A stretch of DNA of 64,000 nt, from positions 124,001-188,000 of the forward strand of contig JAUMZE010000004.1 of the NCBI GenBank assembly GCA_030528285.1, in the 5' to 3' direction. Position 1 is the first letter of the stretch, and every line of letters starts with the position of its first letter. Below, piece by piece: positions 1 through 7,505 of this stretch. Source of the DNA: Aerococcus sp. Its GTDB lineage: Bacteria > Bacillota > Bacilli > Lactobacillales > Aerococcaceae. Below the pieces are notes generated by a model. The model was not told where the DNA came from and did not search any database. It saw only the letters and a program-made list of their open reading frames with translations. Both the position numbers and the translations under genes were made by a program.

Positions 1-794
1 AACGTCAAGCATTGACGGATAAACTGAAAGCGAATGAGACGAAGCTGAGTGCGCAGTTGTTACTGACGTTTAAGGGTCGACTGGAGAAAGCAACGAGTTT
101 AGAAGACTTAAGCACGATTGAAGCTGATCTCGAGGATGCCCTTAAAAAATACGACGACCAGCAAGAAGAGATCGAAGCAAAGCGTCAAGCGTTGGCAGAA
201 ACACTGAAAGCGAATGAGACGAAGCTGAGTGCGCAGTTGTTACTGACGTTCAAGGATCGGATAGAGAAAGCTAAGACGTTAGATGAACTGATAGCTATCG
301 AACAAGATCTTGATGGGGCTATCAAAGGAGCGGACCAAAACTCAGAAGAACAGGAAGATAATCCAGAAGTGACTCCGGGAGAACCAGACCAAGAAGAGGA
401 TCCAGATGTTACCCCAGGTGAACCAGGTAACGAGGACGATCCAGAAGTGACTCCGGGGGAACCAGACCAAGAAGAGGATCCGGATGTTACTCCAGGAGAA
501 CCAGGTAACGAGGACGATCCAGGAGTTGCTCCCGAAAAACCGGAGCAAGGGGACCATCCGGAAGTCGCGCCAGGAAATCCTGAACAAGAGGAGAGTGATC
601 AGAAGCCACAGCCTCAAACAGTGAAGGAGGATAAAGACACCAAAGAGAATAAAACCACTCCTGAACAACAACACCCATCAGATGCAGGAACGAAAAAACG
701 GTTGCCACAAACTGGGGCTGATGCAGTGAGTTTAGGGCTTGGAATCTTAATCTCTGCAGTTGGAGGTGCCTTTGCCCTCAAAAAGAAACAGTAA
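1..794 (+). CDS. LPXTG cell-wall-anchored surface protein, C-terminal part (5' end outside window)
   Basis: The reading frame is open from the first base, so this is the 3' part of a longer gene. It shows two copies of a 60-residue charged, helical repeat (each containing KANETKLSAQLLLTFK), then a Pro/Glu/Asp-rich spacer built from alternating VTPGEPDQEEDP and VTPGEPGNEDDP units, then LPQTGA, a hydrophobic segment and a KKKQ tail. That is the classic sortase A sorting signal, so the mature protein should be covalently linked to peptidoglycan, with the acidic spacer crossing the wall. The N-terminal functional domain is not visible, so adhesion or any other role is only inference. It is followed by a strong terminator and is not cotranscribed with kbl. 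Confidence 0.9.
   Translation, partial: RQALTDKLKANETKLSAQLLLTFKGRLEKATSLEDLSTIEADLEDALKKYDDQQEEIEAKRQALAETLKANETKLSAQLLLTFKDRIEKAKTLDELIAIEQDLDGAIKGADQNSEEQEDNPEVTPGEPDQEEDPDVTPGEPGNEDDPEVTPGEPDQEEDPDVTPGEPGNEDDPGVAPEKPEQGDHPEVAPGNPEQEESDQKPQPQTVKEDKDTKENKTTPEQQHPSDAGTKKRLPQTGADAVSLGLGILISAVGGAFALKKKQ
3..350 (+). repeat. Two tandem 180-bp coding repeats
   Basis: A 180-bp period (copies begin at 3 and 183) encodes 60-residue repeats starting RQAL. The first ~30 residues are nearly identical at the DNA level, and the second half of each copy has diverged. More copies probably lie upstream of the window. Confidence 0.85.
358..590 (+). repeat. Acidic proline-rich wall-spanning repeats
   Basis: About five units of roughly 15 residues with the core D-P-x-V-T/A-P-G-x-P. 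Two 30-residue super-units (PDQEEDPDV... and PGNEDDPEV...) are nearly identical at the DNA level. Such spacers usually vary in copy number between strains. Confidence 0.8.
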
Positions 795-831
795 TCAATC
801 ACTCATAAGCGATTAAACCACTCTTGGTTTA

Positions 832-861
832 GCGCAGTAGCCCAAAACTACTGCGCTTTTC
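832..861 (+). terminator. Rho-independent terminator of the surface protein gene
   Basis: Nine-base stem GCGCAGTAG/CTACTGCGC with a 7-nt loop, followed by TTTTCTT. Confidence 0.85.
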
Positions 862-911
862 TTGTTGTCAATCGATGAAGCTAAATTTAATAAAACTTGT
901 TCAGTAATCGC

Positions 912-939
912 TTGCATAACGAGAAAAATTTGTTAAACT
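912..939 (+). promoter_or_regulatory. Candidate promoter of kbl-tdh
   Basis: TTGCAT (912-917) and TAAACT (934-939) with a 16-nt spacer, about 75 bp upstream of the kbl start. Confidence 0.45.
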
Positions 940-1013
940 TACGGTAGAAACGCAATCAATCATGCGTGATAATGCATCATTTTTATGTGAAATCAATTAA
1001 GGAGGGATCAGCA

Positions 1014-2204
1014 ATGTCGAGTCGAACATTGAGTGATTTTTTGCAGACGAATTTAGCGAATCTGCGTGATAACGGTCTATACAATGAGATTGATGAACTG
1101 GAGAGTGCGAATGGTCCAGTGATTACAATTGGTGGGCGTGAACTCATTAATATGTCGTCGAATAACTATTTAGGGTTAGCGACGAATCCCGACATGAAGG
1201 CGAAGGCCAACGCGGCAACAGATAAATATGGGGTCGGTGCTGGTGCGGTTCGGACGATCAACGGGACCATGGACGTGCACAACCAGTTAGAGAAACGGAT
1301 TGCGTCCTTCAAACATACAGAGGCAGCCATTGCGTTCCAGTCTGGGTTCAACTGCAACATGGGCGCAATTTCCGCTGTCATGGGCAAGGAAGATGCAATT
1401 CTCTCAGATGAATTGAACCATGCCTCGATTATTGATGGTTGTCGTCTGTCCGGGGCAAAGATTATCCGCGTGAAACACCAGGACATGGCAGATCTTCGTG
1501 AAAAAGCCAAGGCAGCCGTTGAGAGCAGTCAATATGGCAAGATCATGTATATTACAGATGGAGTCTTCTCCATGGATGGAGATGTGGCGAACTTACCAGA
1601 AGCCATCAAGATCGCGGAAGAATTCGATTTGATTACGTATGTGGATGATGCACATGGGTCTGGTGTGATGGGCCATGGTGCAGGAACCGTGAAACATTTC
1701 GGACTCCAAGATAAGATCGATTTCCAAATTGGAACCCTCTCCAAAGCGATCGGCGTTGTTGGTGGCTACGTCGCAGGAAAACAGGACCTCATTGACTGGC
1801 TGAAGGTGCGCGGTCGTCCGTTCCTCTTCTCCACGTCCTTGACACCAGGAGCTGCAGCTGCCGCAACGGAAGCCTTCAACATCATGGAATCCCACCCAGA
1901 AATCGTAGACAAACTTTGGGAGAATGGCGATTACTTGAAACAAGGCTTGAAAGATTTAGGTTTCAATATTGGTCATTCTGAAACCCCAATCACCCCATGT
2001 ATTATCGGTGAAGAGAAACTGACCCAGGAATTCTCCAAAGCTTTGATTGAAGCAGGCGTGTACGCAAAATCGATTGTCTTCCCAACTGTGCCACGCAATA
2101 CCGGGCGCGTACGGAACATGCCAACAGCGGCCCACACCAAAGAACAGCTCGATCAAGTGTTGAAGATCTATGAACAAGTGGGGCAACATCTCGGTGTGAT
2201 TTAG
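1014..2204 (+). CDS. kbl: Glycine C-acetyltransferase (2-amino-3-ketobutyrate CoA ligase)
   Basis: PLP-dependent alpha-oxoamine synthase family enzyme of 396 residues. It cleaves 2-amino-3-ketobutyrate with CoA to glycine and acetyl-CoA, the second step of threonine breakdown. The sequence shows the family motifs SSNNYLGL, the VDDAHGSG segment and the PLP lysine in [12 protein letters not shown] (K244, the same number as in the E. coli enzyme). The start was set at ATG 1014, 7 nt after AAGGAGGG; a longer frame beginning at 966 has no ribosome binding site. The tdh gene follows after 39 bp with no terminator between, so the two form a threonine-to-glycine operon. Confidence 0.93.
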   Translation: MSSRTLSDFLQTNLANLRDNGLYNEIDELESANGPVITIGGRELINMSSNNYLGLATNPDMKAKANAATDKYGVGAGAVRTINGTMDVHNQLEKRIASFKHTEAAIAFQSGFNCNMGAISAVMGKEDAILSDELNHASIIDGCRLSGAKIIRVKHQDMADLREKAKAAVESSQYGKIMYITDGVFSMDGDVANLPEAIKIAEEFDLITYVDDAHGSGVMGHGAGTVKHFGLQDKIDFQIGTLSKAIGVVGGYVAGKQDLIDWLKVRGRPFLFSTSLTPGAAAAATEAFNIMESHPEIVDKLWENGDYLKQGLKDLGFNIGHSETPITPCIIGEEKLTQEFSKALIEAGVYAKSIVFPTVPRNTGRVRNMPTAAHTKEQLDQVLKIYEQVGQHLGVI

Positions 2205-2243
2205 TAGAACATGATCATAACTAAGCAATAAAATAGGAGACGA

Positions 2244-3203
2244 ATGATGAAACGTATTTTAATTACAGGCGCCCTCGGGCAAATCGGAACGGCACTTACG
2301 ATGCGTTTGCGTCAGGATTATGGAGTAGATAATGTCATCGCCACCGACATTAGAGAAGTGACAGATTCTCCTGTGGTGACGGATGGACATTTTGAGGTAT
2401 TGGACTGCTTGAACCAGGAGCGTCTATTAGCATTAGTGGATCAATATGAAGTGGATACCTTGATCCATCTGGCCGCTCTGTTATCGGCCACGGCAGAAGC
2501 AAAACCACAATTCGCCTGGCAGTTGAACATGGGCGGATTAGTGACGGCTTTGGAAGTGGCACGGGAACGCCACCTCCAATTCTTCACCCCAAGTTCAATT
2601 GGCAGTTTCGGGCCAAATACGCCAAAAGATGATACCCCGCAAGATACTCTCCAGCGTCCAACCACCATGTACGGAATCACCAAGGTAAGTGGAGAGTTGC
2701 TGTGTGACTACTATCACACGAAATTCGGCGTGGATACCCGCGGTGTGCGCTTCCCTGGGTTAATCAGCTATGAAGCATTGCCGGGTGGAGGAACGACGGA
2801 CTATGCGGTTGAGATCTACTATGAAGCATTGAAACATCAACGTTACAGTTCCTTCATTCAGGAGGGGACGTACATGGATATGATGTACATGCCTGATGCG
2901 ATTCAGGCGATCATTGACTTGATGGAGGCACCGGCTGAGAATCTCGTTCACCGTAACGCCTTCAATATTTCTGCGATGAGTTTCGCACCAGAAGACATCG
3001 CCAAAGCAGTCAAAGCGGAAATTCCTGAGTTTGAGATGGACTATCAGTTAGATCCTGTCCGTCAACAAATTGCGGATTCCTGGCCAAACCGCTTAGACAT
3101 CTCGGCAGCGCAGGAAGAATGGGGCTTCCATCCAGAATATGACCTCACCAAGATGACTAAAGATATGTTAGAACATCTGAAAGCAAATGGGGTCGGAGAA
3201 TAA
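2244..3203 (+). CDS. tdh: L-threonine 3-dehydrogenase, SDR (epimerase-like) type
   Basis: Extended short-chain dehydrogenase of 319 residues with a Rossmann GALGQIG motif at residues 9-15 and the catalytic Tyr/Lys pair in TMYGITKVSG. Its pairing with kbl identifies it as the NAD-dependent threonine dehydrogenase of the nucleotide-sugar-epimerase type, not the zinc-dependent medium-chain type. It makes 2-amino-3-ketobutyrate, the Kbl substrate. Two adjacent ATG codons (2244 and 2247) follow AGGAGA, and either could be used. A strong terminator follows. Confidence 0.9.
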   Translation: MMKRILITGALGQIGTALTMRLRQDYGVDNVIATDIREVTDSPVVTDGHFEVLDCLNQERLLALVDQYEVDTLIHLAALLSATAEAKPQFAWQLNMGGLVTALEVARERHLQFFTPSSIGSFGPNTPKDDTPQDTLQRPTTMYGITKVSGELLCDYYHTKFGVDTRGVRFPGLISYEALPGGGTTDYAVEIYYEALKHQRYSSFIQEGTYMDMMYMPDAIQAIIDLMEAPAENLVHRNAFNISAMSFAPEDIAKAVKAEIPEFEMDYQLDPVRQQIADSWPNRLDISAAQEEWGFHPEYDLTKMTKDMLEHLKANGVGE

Positions 3204-3225
3204 ATAGCAGATGGCATGTAAAAGA

Positions 3226-3273
3226 TGTGCCGATCCCTACAGATAGAGTGTAGGGATCGGCACATTTTTATTT
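3226..3273 (+). terminator. Rho-independent terminator of kbl-tdh
   Basis: About 14-15 bp perfect stem (TGTGCCGATCCCTA with its complement) and a TTTTTATTT tail. Confidence 0.92.
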
Positions 3274-3289
3274 AGAGCGTAGAACATAC

Positions 3290-3321
3290 AAAAAAGGACG
3301 ACCGTAATAGCCGTCCTTTTA
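3290..3321 (-). terminator. Rho-independent terminator of rplY
   Basis: Read on the minus strand: AAAAGGACG, an 11-nt loop, CGTCCTTTTTT. It lies 26 bp beyond the rplY stop codon. Confidence 0.85.
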
Positions 3322-3346
3322 TTAGTCATTAGTTAATCGTAAAGGC

Positions 3347-3997
3347 TTATTCAGCGTCTTCTACGATTTCACCAGGTTTTTCATCGATAACTTCTGGTTC
3401 TTGTTCTTCGATACCAGCAGCTTCTAAGTCTTCATCAGATGGTTCTTCATCTGGGGCAGAGATTGAAACAACTGCTTCTTCTGGATCATCGAGGATTTCA
3501 GCATCTTCCATGTGGTCGAATTTCAACTCGGAAACAGAGACACTATCACCAATGGAGAGGCCTTTAACGCTGACTTCGATAACTTCAGGTGCCAATGCTG
3601 GGTCCATGTTAACCTTTATTTTGAACAAGCTGGTAGATGCCACACCGTCAGCATCTGCTAATTGGTCTTCATCCACAACAGAAATAGGGATGTTGATATC
3701 CAATTTTTGACCTTTCTTGATCGCTTGCATGCTGATGTTGTAAATGATTGGTTTGAGTGAGCTACGTGAGATTTCGCGCAAGAAAACGGTGCGGGTTTCG
3801 TCGCCTTCGATATCGAGATCGAATACGGAGTTTACCCCAAGTTCACGTTCAATGAGTTCAACGTCCGCAATTGGCATTTGAACTTTGATAGGGTCGATGT
3901 CGCTGGAATAAACAATACCAGGCACTTGGTCTTCTTTACGAACTTGTTTAGATGCAGTAGTACCCGCAGCTTCACGCTGTTTTGCTACAAATTTCAT
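3347..3997 (-). CDS. rplY: 50S ribosomal protein bL25, long Ctc (general stress) form
   Basis: 216 residues. The N-terminal bL25 5S-rRNA-binding domain (VAKQREAAGTTASKQVR, VPGIVYSS) is followed by the C-terminal TL5/Ctc beta domain and an acidic tail rich in Glu and Asp. It binds 5S rRNA in the large ribosomal subunit; the longer Ctc form is stress-induced in Bacillus. The ATG follows AGGAGGTAACAGA. It stands alone, with its own near-consensus promoter about 110 bp upstream and its own terminator. Confidence 0.93.
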   Translation of the reverse strand: MKFVAKQREAAGTTASKQVRKEDQVPGIVYSSDIDPIKVQMPIADVELIERELGVNSVFDLDIEGDETRTVFLREISRSSLKPIIYNISMQAIKKGQKLDINIPISVVDEDQLADADGVASTSLFKIKVNMDPALAPEVIEVSVKGLSIGDSVSVSELKFDHMEDAEILDDPEEAVVSISAPDEEPSDEDLEAAGIEEQEPEVIDEKPGEIVEDAE

Positions 3998-4108
3998 TCT
4001 GTTACCTCCTGAGAACTTTTTGGATTGTACGGATCATGAGAAAATAAAAAATCAACCACTACCGGCTGAATTCATCACATCCTATAAAATGAATCCACAT
4101 TCTTTTTC

Positions 4109-4137
4109 ATTGTAGGGATAAGGAGCGCGGTTGTCAA
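4109..4137 (-). promoter_or_regulatory. Near-consensus sigma-A promoter of rplY
   Basis: On the minus strand: TTGACA (4137-4132), a 17-nt spacer, TACAAT (4114-4109). It implies a 5' leader of about 100 nt. The 330-bp gap 3998-4327 holds this promoter and those of the flavin oxidoreductase gene. Confidence 0.85.
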
Positions 4138-4191
4138 CTCATAGGGTAAATAAATCTTTACTTTTGGGGAGAGAGATCGCTTTCTGCGGGG

Positions 4192-4200
4192 TGTTATAGT
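4192..4200 (+). promoter_or_regulatory. Candidate extended -10 element, upstream copy
   Basis: TGTTATAGT, identical to the element at 4262-4270 and 70 bp upstream of it. No good -35 is visible, so it may be a second promoter for the oxidoreductase gene or chance. Confidence 0.3.
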
Positions 4201-4261
4201 ACAGAAATGTTTCCACTGGATGGAGAGATTGAGAGGACAAATGTTTCTCCCCCGGGTAGTG

Positions 4262-4294
4262 TGTTATAGTGGTTGGGTAAATAAAGCGCTTTAT
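4262..4294 (+). promoter_or_regulatory. Extended -10 promoter with downstream cre-like site
   Basis: Extended -10 TGTTATAGT (4262-4270) without a clear -35. It is followed at 4281-4294 by the palindrome ATAAAGCGCTTTAT, which resembles the CcpA cre consensus around its CG core. Its position just after the -10 would allow catabolite repression by blocking transcription. Confidence 0.5.
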
Positions 4295-4327
4295 CAATGA
4301 AGAAAGACATAGAAAGTAGGCTACAGG

Positions 4328-5554
4328 ATGACAACACTCACCGCAATGTATCAACCGCTATTCGAACCGATCCAACTCCCCAATGGCACCACTCTTGCCA
4401 ATCGTTGGGTCCTCAGCCCGATGATCACGAACAGTTCCACCCAGGAAGGAGAGGTGACAGATGAAGATGTCCAATATGCCGAACGCCGCAGTGCCTCCGC
4501 GCCAATCCAAGTGACAGGGGCGGCCTATATTGAAGAGTATGCGCAGTTATTCGAATACGGATTCAGTGCGAGTGATGATGCGCTCATTCCTGGACTGACA
4601 CGTCTCGCCACTGCCATGAAGCAGTCAGGTGCTAAAGTGATCCTCCAGCTCACGCACGCGGGACGGTTCGCGCGCATTGCACTGAAAGATTTCGGGTTAG
4701 TATATGGGCCCTCTGAGATGCATCTGAATACCCCAAACCCACATCAGGTCTATGAGATGAGTCCACGTAAAATCCAGCACGTCATCCGCCAATATGGAGC
4801 GGCTACCCGACGCGCGATCCAAGCGGGGTTCGATGGAGTTGAGATCTCGAATGCTCAGCGCTTGTTGCCACAGCAGTTCTTCTCTAAGTTTTCGAACCAA
4901 CGTCACGATGAATACGGAGTCGATTCCCTGGAAAATCGTGCCCGGTTCGGGGTCGAGGTCATGCGGGAGGTTCAGCGCGTGGTGGATCAATATGCGCCGG
5001 ATCCAGAGCACTTCATTATCGGCTTTCGCGCAACCCCTGAAGAAACGCGCGGGAACAATATCGGCTATACCGTGGAGGAATTTAATACGTACTTCGATCA
5101 GCTGTTAGAGGTCGCTCATATCCAGTATTATGCCTCGGCTAGCTGGGGACACAATATCTTCGCTCAGAAATTGCGCAGTGGGGAGCATGCGGGCGAATTG
5201 ATGAATGAGGTCGTTCACCAACATCTCGCCGGACGGGTCCCGTTGATGGCAACAGGTGGAATTAATTCTCCCGAAAAAGCCCTCGACGCCCTCCAACATG
5301 CGGATATGGTTGGGATGTCCACTCCATTTATCACAGAACCTGATTTCGTAACGAAACTCGAACAGGGAGACGAGGATGCGATCGATCTCAGTTTAGATAA
5401 CAAGGATTTAGCGGACCTGGCGATTCCAAAACGTGCCTTCAAGGATATTGTTCAGATGATGGATTACGGCGAGTCCTTGCCGAAGAGTGCGCGTGATCGT
5501 TTCAGAAGCGACGCAAATCAGTCTGAGGTGAACTACTTCAAGGATTATCAATAA
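4328..5554 (+). CDS. NADH-dependent flavin oxidoreductase, Old Yellow Enzyme family
   Basis: 408-residue FMN TIM-barrel enzyme. OYE features are LFEPIQLPNGTTLANRWVLSPM at the N-terminus, the QLTHAGR strand, EISNAQRLLPQQFFS where active-site residues and the substrate loop lie, and the phosphate-binding TGGINSPE. The usual GAH..L..QF motif is here SNAQRLLPQQF, as in the NADH-dependent oxidoreductase subgroup of Firmicutes. The physiological substrate is unknown; enone or flavin reduction is likely. An OYE gene is often part of the SirTM/macrodomain operon in staphylococci and streptococci (recalled from the literature), and that module starts 6 kb downstream. ATG 4328 is used; M7 (4346) is an alternative. 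Confidence 0.85.
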   Translation: MTTLTAMYQPLFEPIQLPNGTTLANRWVLSPMITNSSTQEGEVTDEDVQYAERRSASAPIQVTGAAYIEEYAQLFEYGFSASDDALIPGLTRLATAMKQSGAKVILQLTHAGRFARIALKDFGLVYGPSEMHLNTPNPHQVYEMSPRKIQHVIRQYGAATRRAIQAGFDGVEISNAQRLLPQQFFSKFSNQRHDEYGVDSLENRARFGVEVMREVQRVVDQYAPDPEHFIIGFRATPEETRGNNIGYTVEEFNTYFDQLLEVAHIQYYASASWGHNIFAQKLRSGEHAGELMNEVVHQHLAGRVPLMATGGINSPEKALDALQHADMVGMSTPFITEPDFVTKLEQGDEDAIDLSLDNKDLADLAIPKRAFKDIVQMMDYGESLPKSARDRFRSDANQSEVNYFKDYQ

Positions 5555-5590
5555 AACAGAGGAGAATACTACTTATAATCAATGATAGCT

Positions 5591-5621
5591 AGCACCGCTT
5601 GTAGATCGAGCGGTGCTTTTT
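5591..5621 (+). terminator. Rho-independent terminator
   Basis: AGCACCGCT, a 9-nt loop, AGCGGTGCT, then TTTTTGCG. It ends the flavin oxidoreductase transcript. Confidence 0.88.
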
Positions 5622-5651
5622 GCGTGGGAGGGGATAGGTAAGAATTAACCG

Positions 5652-5679
5652 TTGACAATCATCAGATAAAAAGTAAACT
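5652..5679 (+). promoter_or_regulatory. Promoter of the leader RNA and ABC exporter
   Basis: TTGACA (5652-5657), a 16-nt spacer, TAAACT (5674-5679). Transcription would start near 5686, giving a leader of about 290 nt before the ATPase gene. Confidence 0.65.
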
Positions 5680-5693
5680 AAAAACATTAAGAA

Positions 5694-5806
5694 CATTGGT
5701 CAATGTCAGTACTCGTAATGGAAACGTGGGAGCTGCACGATGGTGGAGAAAGAAAGCACTCCGAATGATTTTCTTTAGTACGTGAGTCAGGACAGCCTGA
5801 CCAATG
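5694..5806 (+). ncRNA. Structured 5' leader RNA, riboswitch-like, family not recognised
   Basis: Nested perfect complements are visible. P1 is CATTGGTCA 5694-5702 with TGACCAATG 5798-5806. P2 is GTACT 5709-5713 with AGTAC 5777-5781. Inside P2 are hairpin P3, CGTG 5725-5728 with CACG 5736-5739, and hairpin P4, AAAGAAA 5749-5755 with TTTCTTT 5770-5776, which abuts P2. A TCAGG/CCTGA hairpin (5787-5800) competes with the 3' arm of P1. This is a closed multibranch fold starting within about 10 nt of the predicted transcript start. I do not recognise T-box, TPP, FMN, SAM, lysine, glycine, cobalamin or guanidine consensus sequences. Regulation of the downstream exporter is inference. Confidence 0.5.
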
Positions 5807-5831
5807 CCTCATATAGAAAGGAACATGTCAT

Positions 5832-5873
5832 ATGCTGAATGAACTGTTACGCCACCTCGTTGTGAAACCATAA
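5832..5873 (+). CDS. 13-residue leader peptide MLNELLRHLVVKP
   Basis: Short ORF preceded by AAAGGA (about 10 nt upstream) and ending 104 bp before the ABC ATPase gene. Codons 3-6 lie in the 5' arm of an 11-bp perfect inverted repeat whose 3' arm begins one base after its stop codon. A ribosome stalled on or translating it would therefore open the hairpin. This is the layout of translation- or transcription-attenuation leaders that respond to ribosome-targeting drugs or amino acid supply. The peptide sequence itself matches no arrest peptide that I know. Confidence 0.5.
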   Translation: MLNELLRHLVVKP

Positions 5874-5952
5874 AACAGTTCATTAATGTTATAAGGCCCC
5901 ATCAGTGATCAAGCTGATTAATGATGGACGAGATTGATCTAGTGGGCTGTTT
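5838..5952 (+). promoter_or_regulatory. Candidate attenuator: mutually exclusive hairpins after the leader ORF
   Basis: AATGAACTGTT (5838-5848) pairs perfectly with AACAGTTCATT (5874-5884). The 3' arm can instead pair through CATTAAT (5881-5887) with ATTAATG (5917-5923). Further options are ATCAG/CTGAT (5901-5905/5914-5918), CCATCA/TGATGG (5899-5904/5922-5927) and GGCCC/GGGCT (5895-5899/5944-5948). The last is followed by U-rich GTTTGTTT, which could act as a weak terminator. The switching model is inferred from complementarity only. Confidence 0.45.
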
Positions 5953-5977
5953 GTTTAATTAAATAAAGGATGAAAAA

Positions 5978-6745
5978 ATGCAAACAGCAACTGTTACACA
6001 TTTACGTAAGACATTTAAGACGGGAGATGAATCCTTCACTGCAGTAAAGGATGTCTCCTTAACGATTGCGCCTGGAGAAATCTTGGCGTTACTAGGACCC
6101 AATGGCGCGGGTAAGACAACCACGGTCCAGATAATTGCAGGATTACTGACGCCTGATAGTGGAGAAATTTATCTAGGCGATATCTTGCTCACACCCAAAA
6201 CGCGTCGTGAACATCTTATCGGGCTCGTTCTAGGCGGCGAACTCGGTTTCTATGGAAATGCGACGGCTCAAGATAATCTGCAATTCTTTGCTCGGTTGAA
6301 CAATCTAAGAGGTCCCAAACGCCAGCGGGAGGTTGATCGCGTTCTATCACTCGTTGATCTCACGAGTGTCAAGGATAAGAAGGTACGCGAGTTCTCACGC
6401 GGTATGCGCCAGCGTCTCCATATTGCGCGGGCATTACTTGGGCAGCCGGAGCTACTCCTGCTTGACGAACCGACGACTGGTTTAGATGTGGAGATTTCAA
6501 CTGCGATTCGTCAACTCATTCGTCGATTAGCAGATGAGGAGGGATTACCGATCCTCCTGACGAGTCATTTGATGGGAGAGGTAGAAGCCCTCGCCGACGA
6601 TATTATCCTTCTCGGTGGTGGTGAAATTTTCCATGAGGGAGACGTAAAATCCATAGTAGAACTCTCTCAGGTCAAACATATTGATCGGCCCGCCACCTTA
6701 GAAGAATCCTACTTGGCTTTGGCGCCACAGTTGCGCCGGAAGTAG
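5978..6745 (+). CDS. ABC transporter ATP-binding protein (ABC-2 type exporter)
   Basis: 255 residues. Walker A GPNGAGKTT (about residues 40-48), signature region FSRGMRQRLHIARAL, Walker B LLLLDEPTTGLD, then SHLMGEVEALADD with the H-loop. It belongs to the CcmA/DrrA-like group that works with ABC-2 permeases. It is followed by two permease genes (10-bp gap, then a 4-bp overlap), so the exporter is probably one ATPase pair with a permease heterodimer. The substrate cannot be read from sequence; a drug, peptide or lipid is usual for the family. AAAGGA sits 7 nt before the ATG, downstream of the leader RNA. Confidence 0.88.
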   Translation: MQTATVTHLRKTFKTGDESFTAVKDVSLTIAPGEILALLGPNGAGKTTTVQIIAGLLTPDSGEIYLGDILLTPKTRREHLIGLVLGGELGFYGNATAQDNLQFFARLNNLRGPKRQREVDRVLSLVDLTSVKDKKVREFSRGMRQRLHIARALLGQPELLLLDEPTTGLDVEISTAIRQLIRRLADEEGLPILLTSHLMGEVEALADDIILLGGGEIFHEGDVKSIVELSQVKHIDRPATLEESYLALAPQLRRK

Positions 6746-6755
6746 GTGAAGGATC

Positions 6756-7505
6756 ATGAGACAATTTATTGGCCTAAGTACCTTCCATTTAAAACTCTTT
6801 GCGAAGAACTCCTATTTCTTCTGGTTGATGATAACCAGTACGATTTCTTTGTTGTTCCTGCAGTATTTAGCAGCATACGCAGGTAACAGTTTGTCCGATC
6901 CTTATTTATGGCGGCGAGCCGCGATCTTTGGTTTGTGGTCATGTGGGACAACCGCTTGTGGGAGTATTGGCTTCGAGCGCGCGCAGGGAACTTTACTCTA
7001 CTTGTTGAATAATCGAGTGAGTGATCGTGTCTCTCTAGCGGCTGTCATCGTACCAGCTGCGAGCTTCGGTCTGCTGTGCTTTCCCTTAGCGTTTGGAGTG
7101 GGAAGCCTCCTGCAGTTAAATAAGACCATTTCGTCCGTCTGGCAGCTCCTCTTCTGGATGGGGGCATTATGGATAGGCGCCATGATCCTCGATTTTGCGA
7201 TTGCGGGATTATTTGTTCTGACGCCACGTGCGCTCGTGTATGAGGAGATTGTGACATTGCCATTACTTTTTGGATCTGGATTGTTTCAGTTGCCGCCTAC
7301 CTTACAGTGGATTGAGCAACTGGAGCGCTGGGTGGTACCGATCGCCAGCCCCATCCAGGCGCTCACAGGACAACCCTCATACCAGACATTCGTATTGCCA
7401 TATGCGGTGAGTCTACTAGGGTGGAGCGCGATTAGCTATTATCTCTCAACGACTCTCATTAACCAAGCCAAAAGAAAAGGTCGGTTAGGAGGGATCGGAC
7501 TATGA
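6756..7505 (+). CDS. ABC-2 type permease subunit 1
   Basis: 249-residue integral membrane protein with about six hydrophobic segments (near residues 25-45, 55-70, 95-115, 125-150, 155-180 and 215-235), the arrangement of ABC-2 permeases. Low conservation prevents a subfamily name. Its stop codon overlaps the start of the next permease gene (ATGA), which implies translational coupling and roughly equal amounts of the two subunits. Confidence 0.75.
   Translation: MRQFIGLSTFHLKLFAKNSYFFWLMITSTISLLFLQYLAAYAGNSLSDPYLWRRAAIFGLWSCGTTACGSIGFERAQGTLLYLLNNRVSDRVSLAAVIVPAASFGLLCFPLAFGVGSLLQLNKTISSVWQLLFWMGALWIGAMILDFAIAGLFVLTPRALVYEEIVTLPLLFGSGLFQLPPTLQWIEQLERWVVPIASPIQALTGQPSYQTFVLPYAVSLLGWSAISYYLSTTLINQAKRKGRLGGIGL

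Noticed and set aside
5781-5803. GAGTCAGG..CCTGACC segment resembling part of a cobalamin riboswitch
   Set aside because: The B12-box core and the other conserved cobalamin elements are absent, and the exporter has no sign of cobalamin function.
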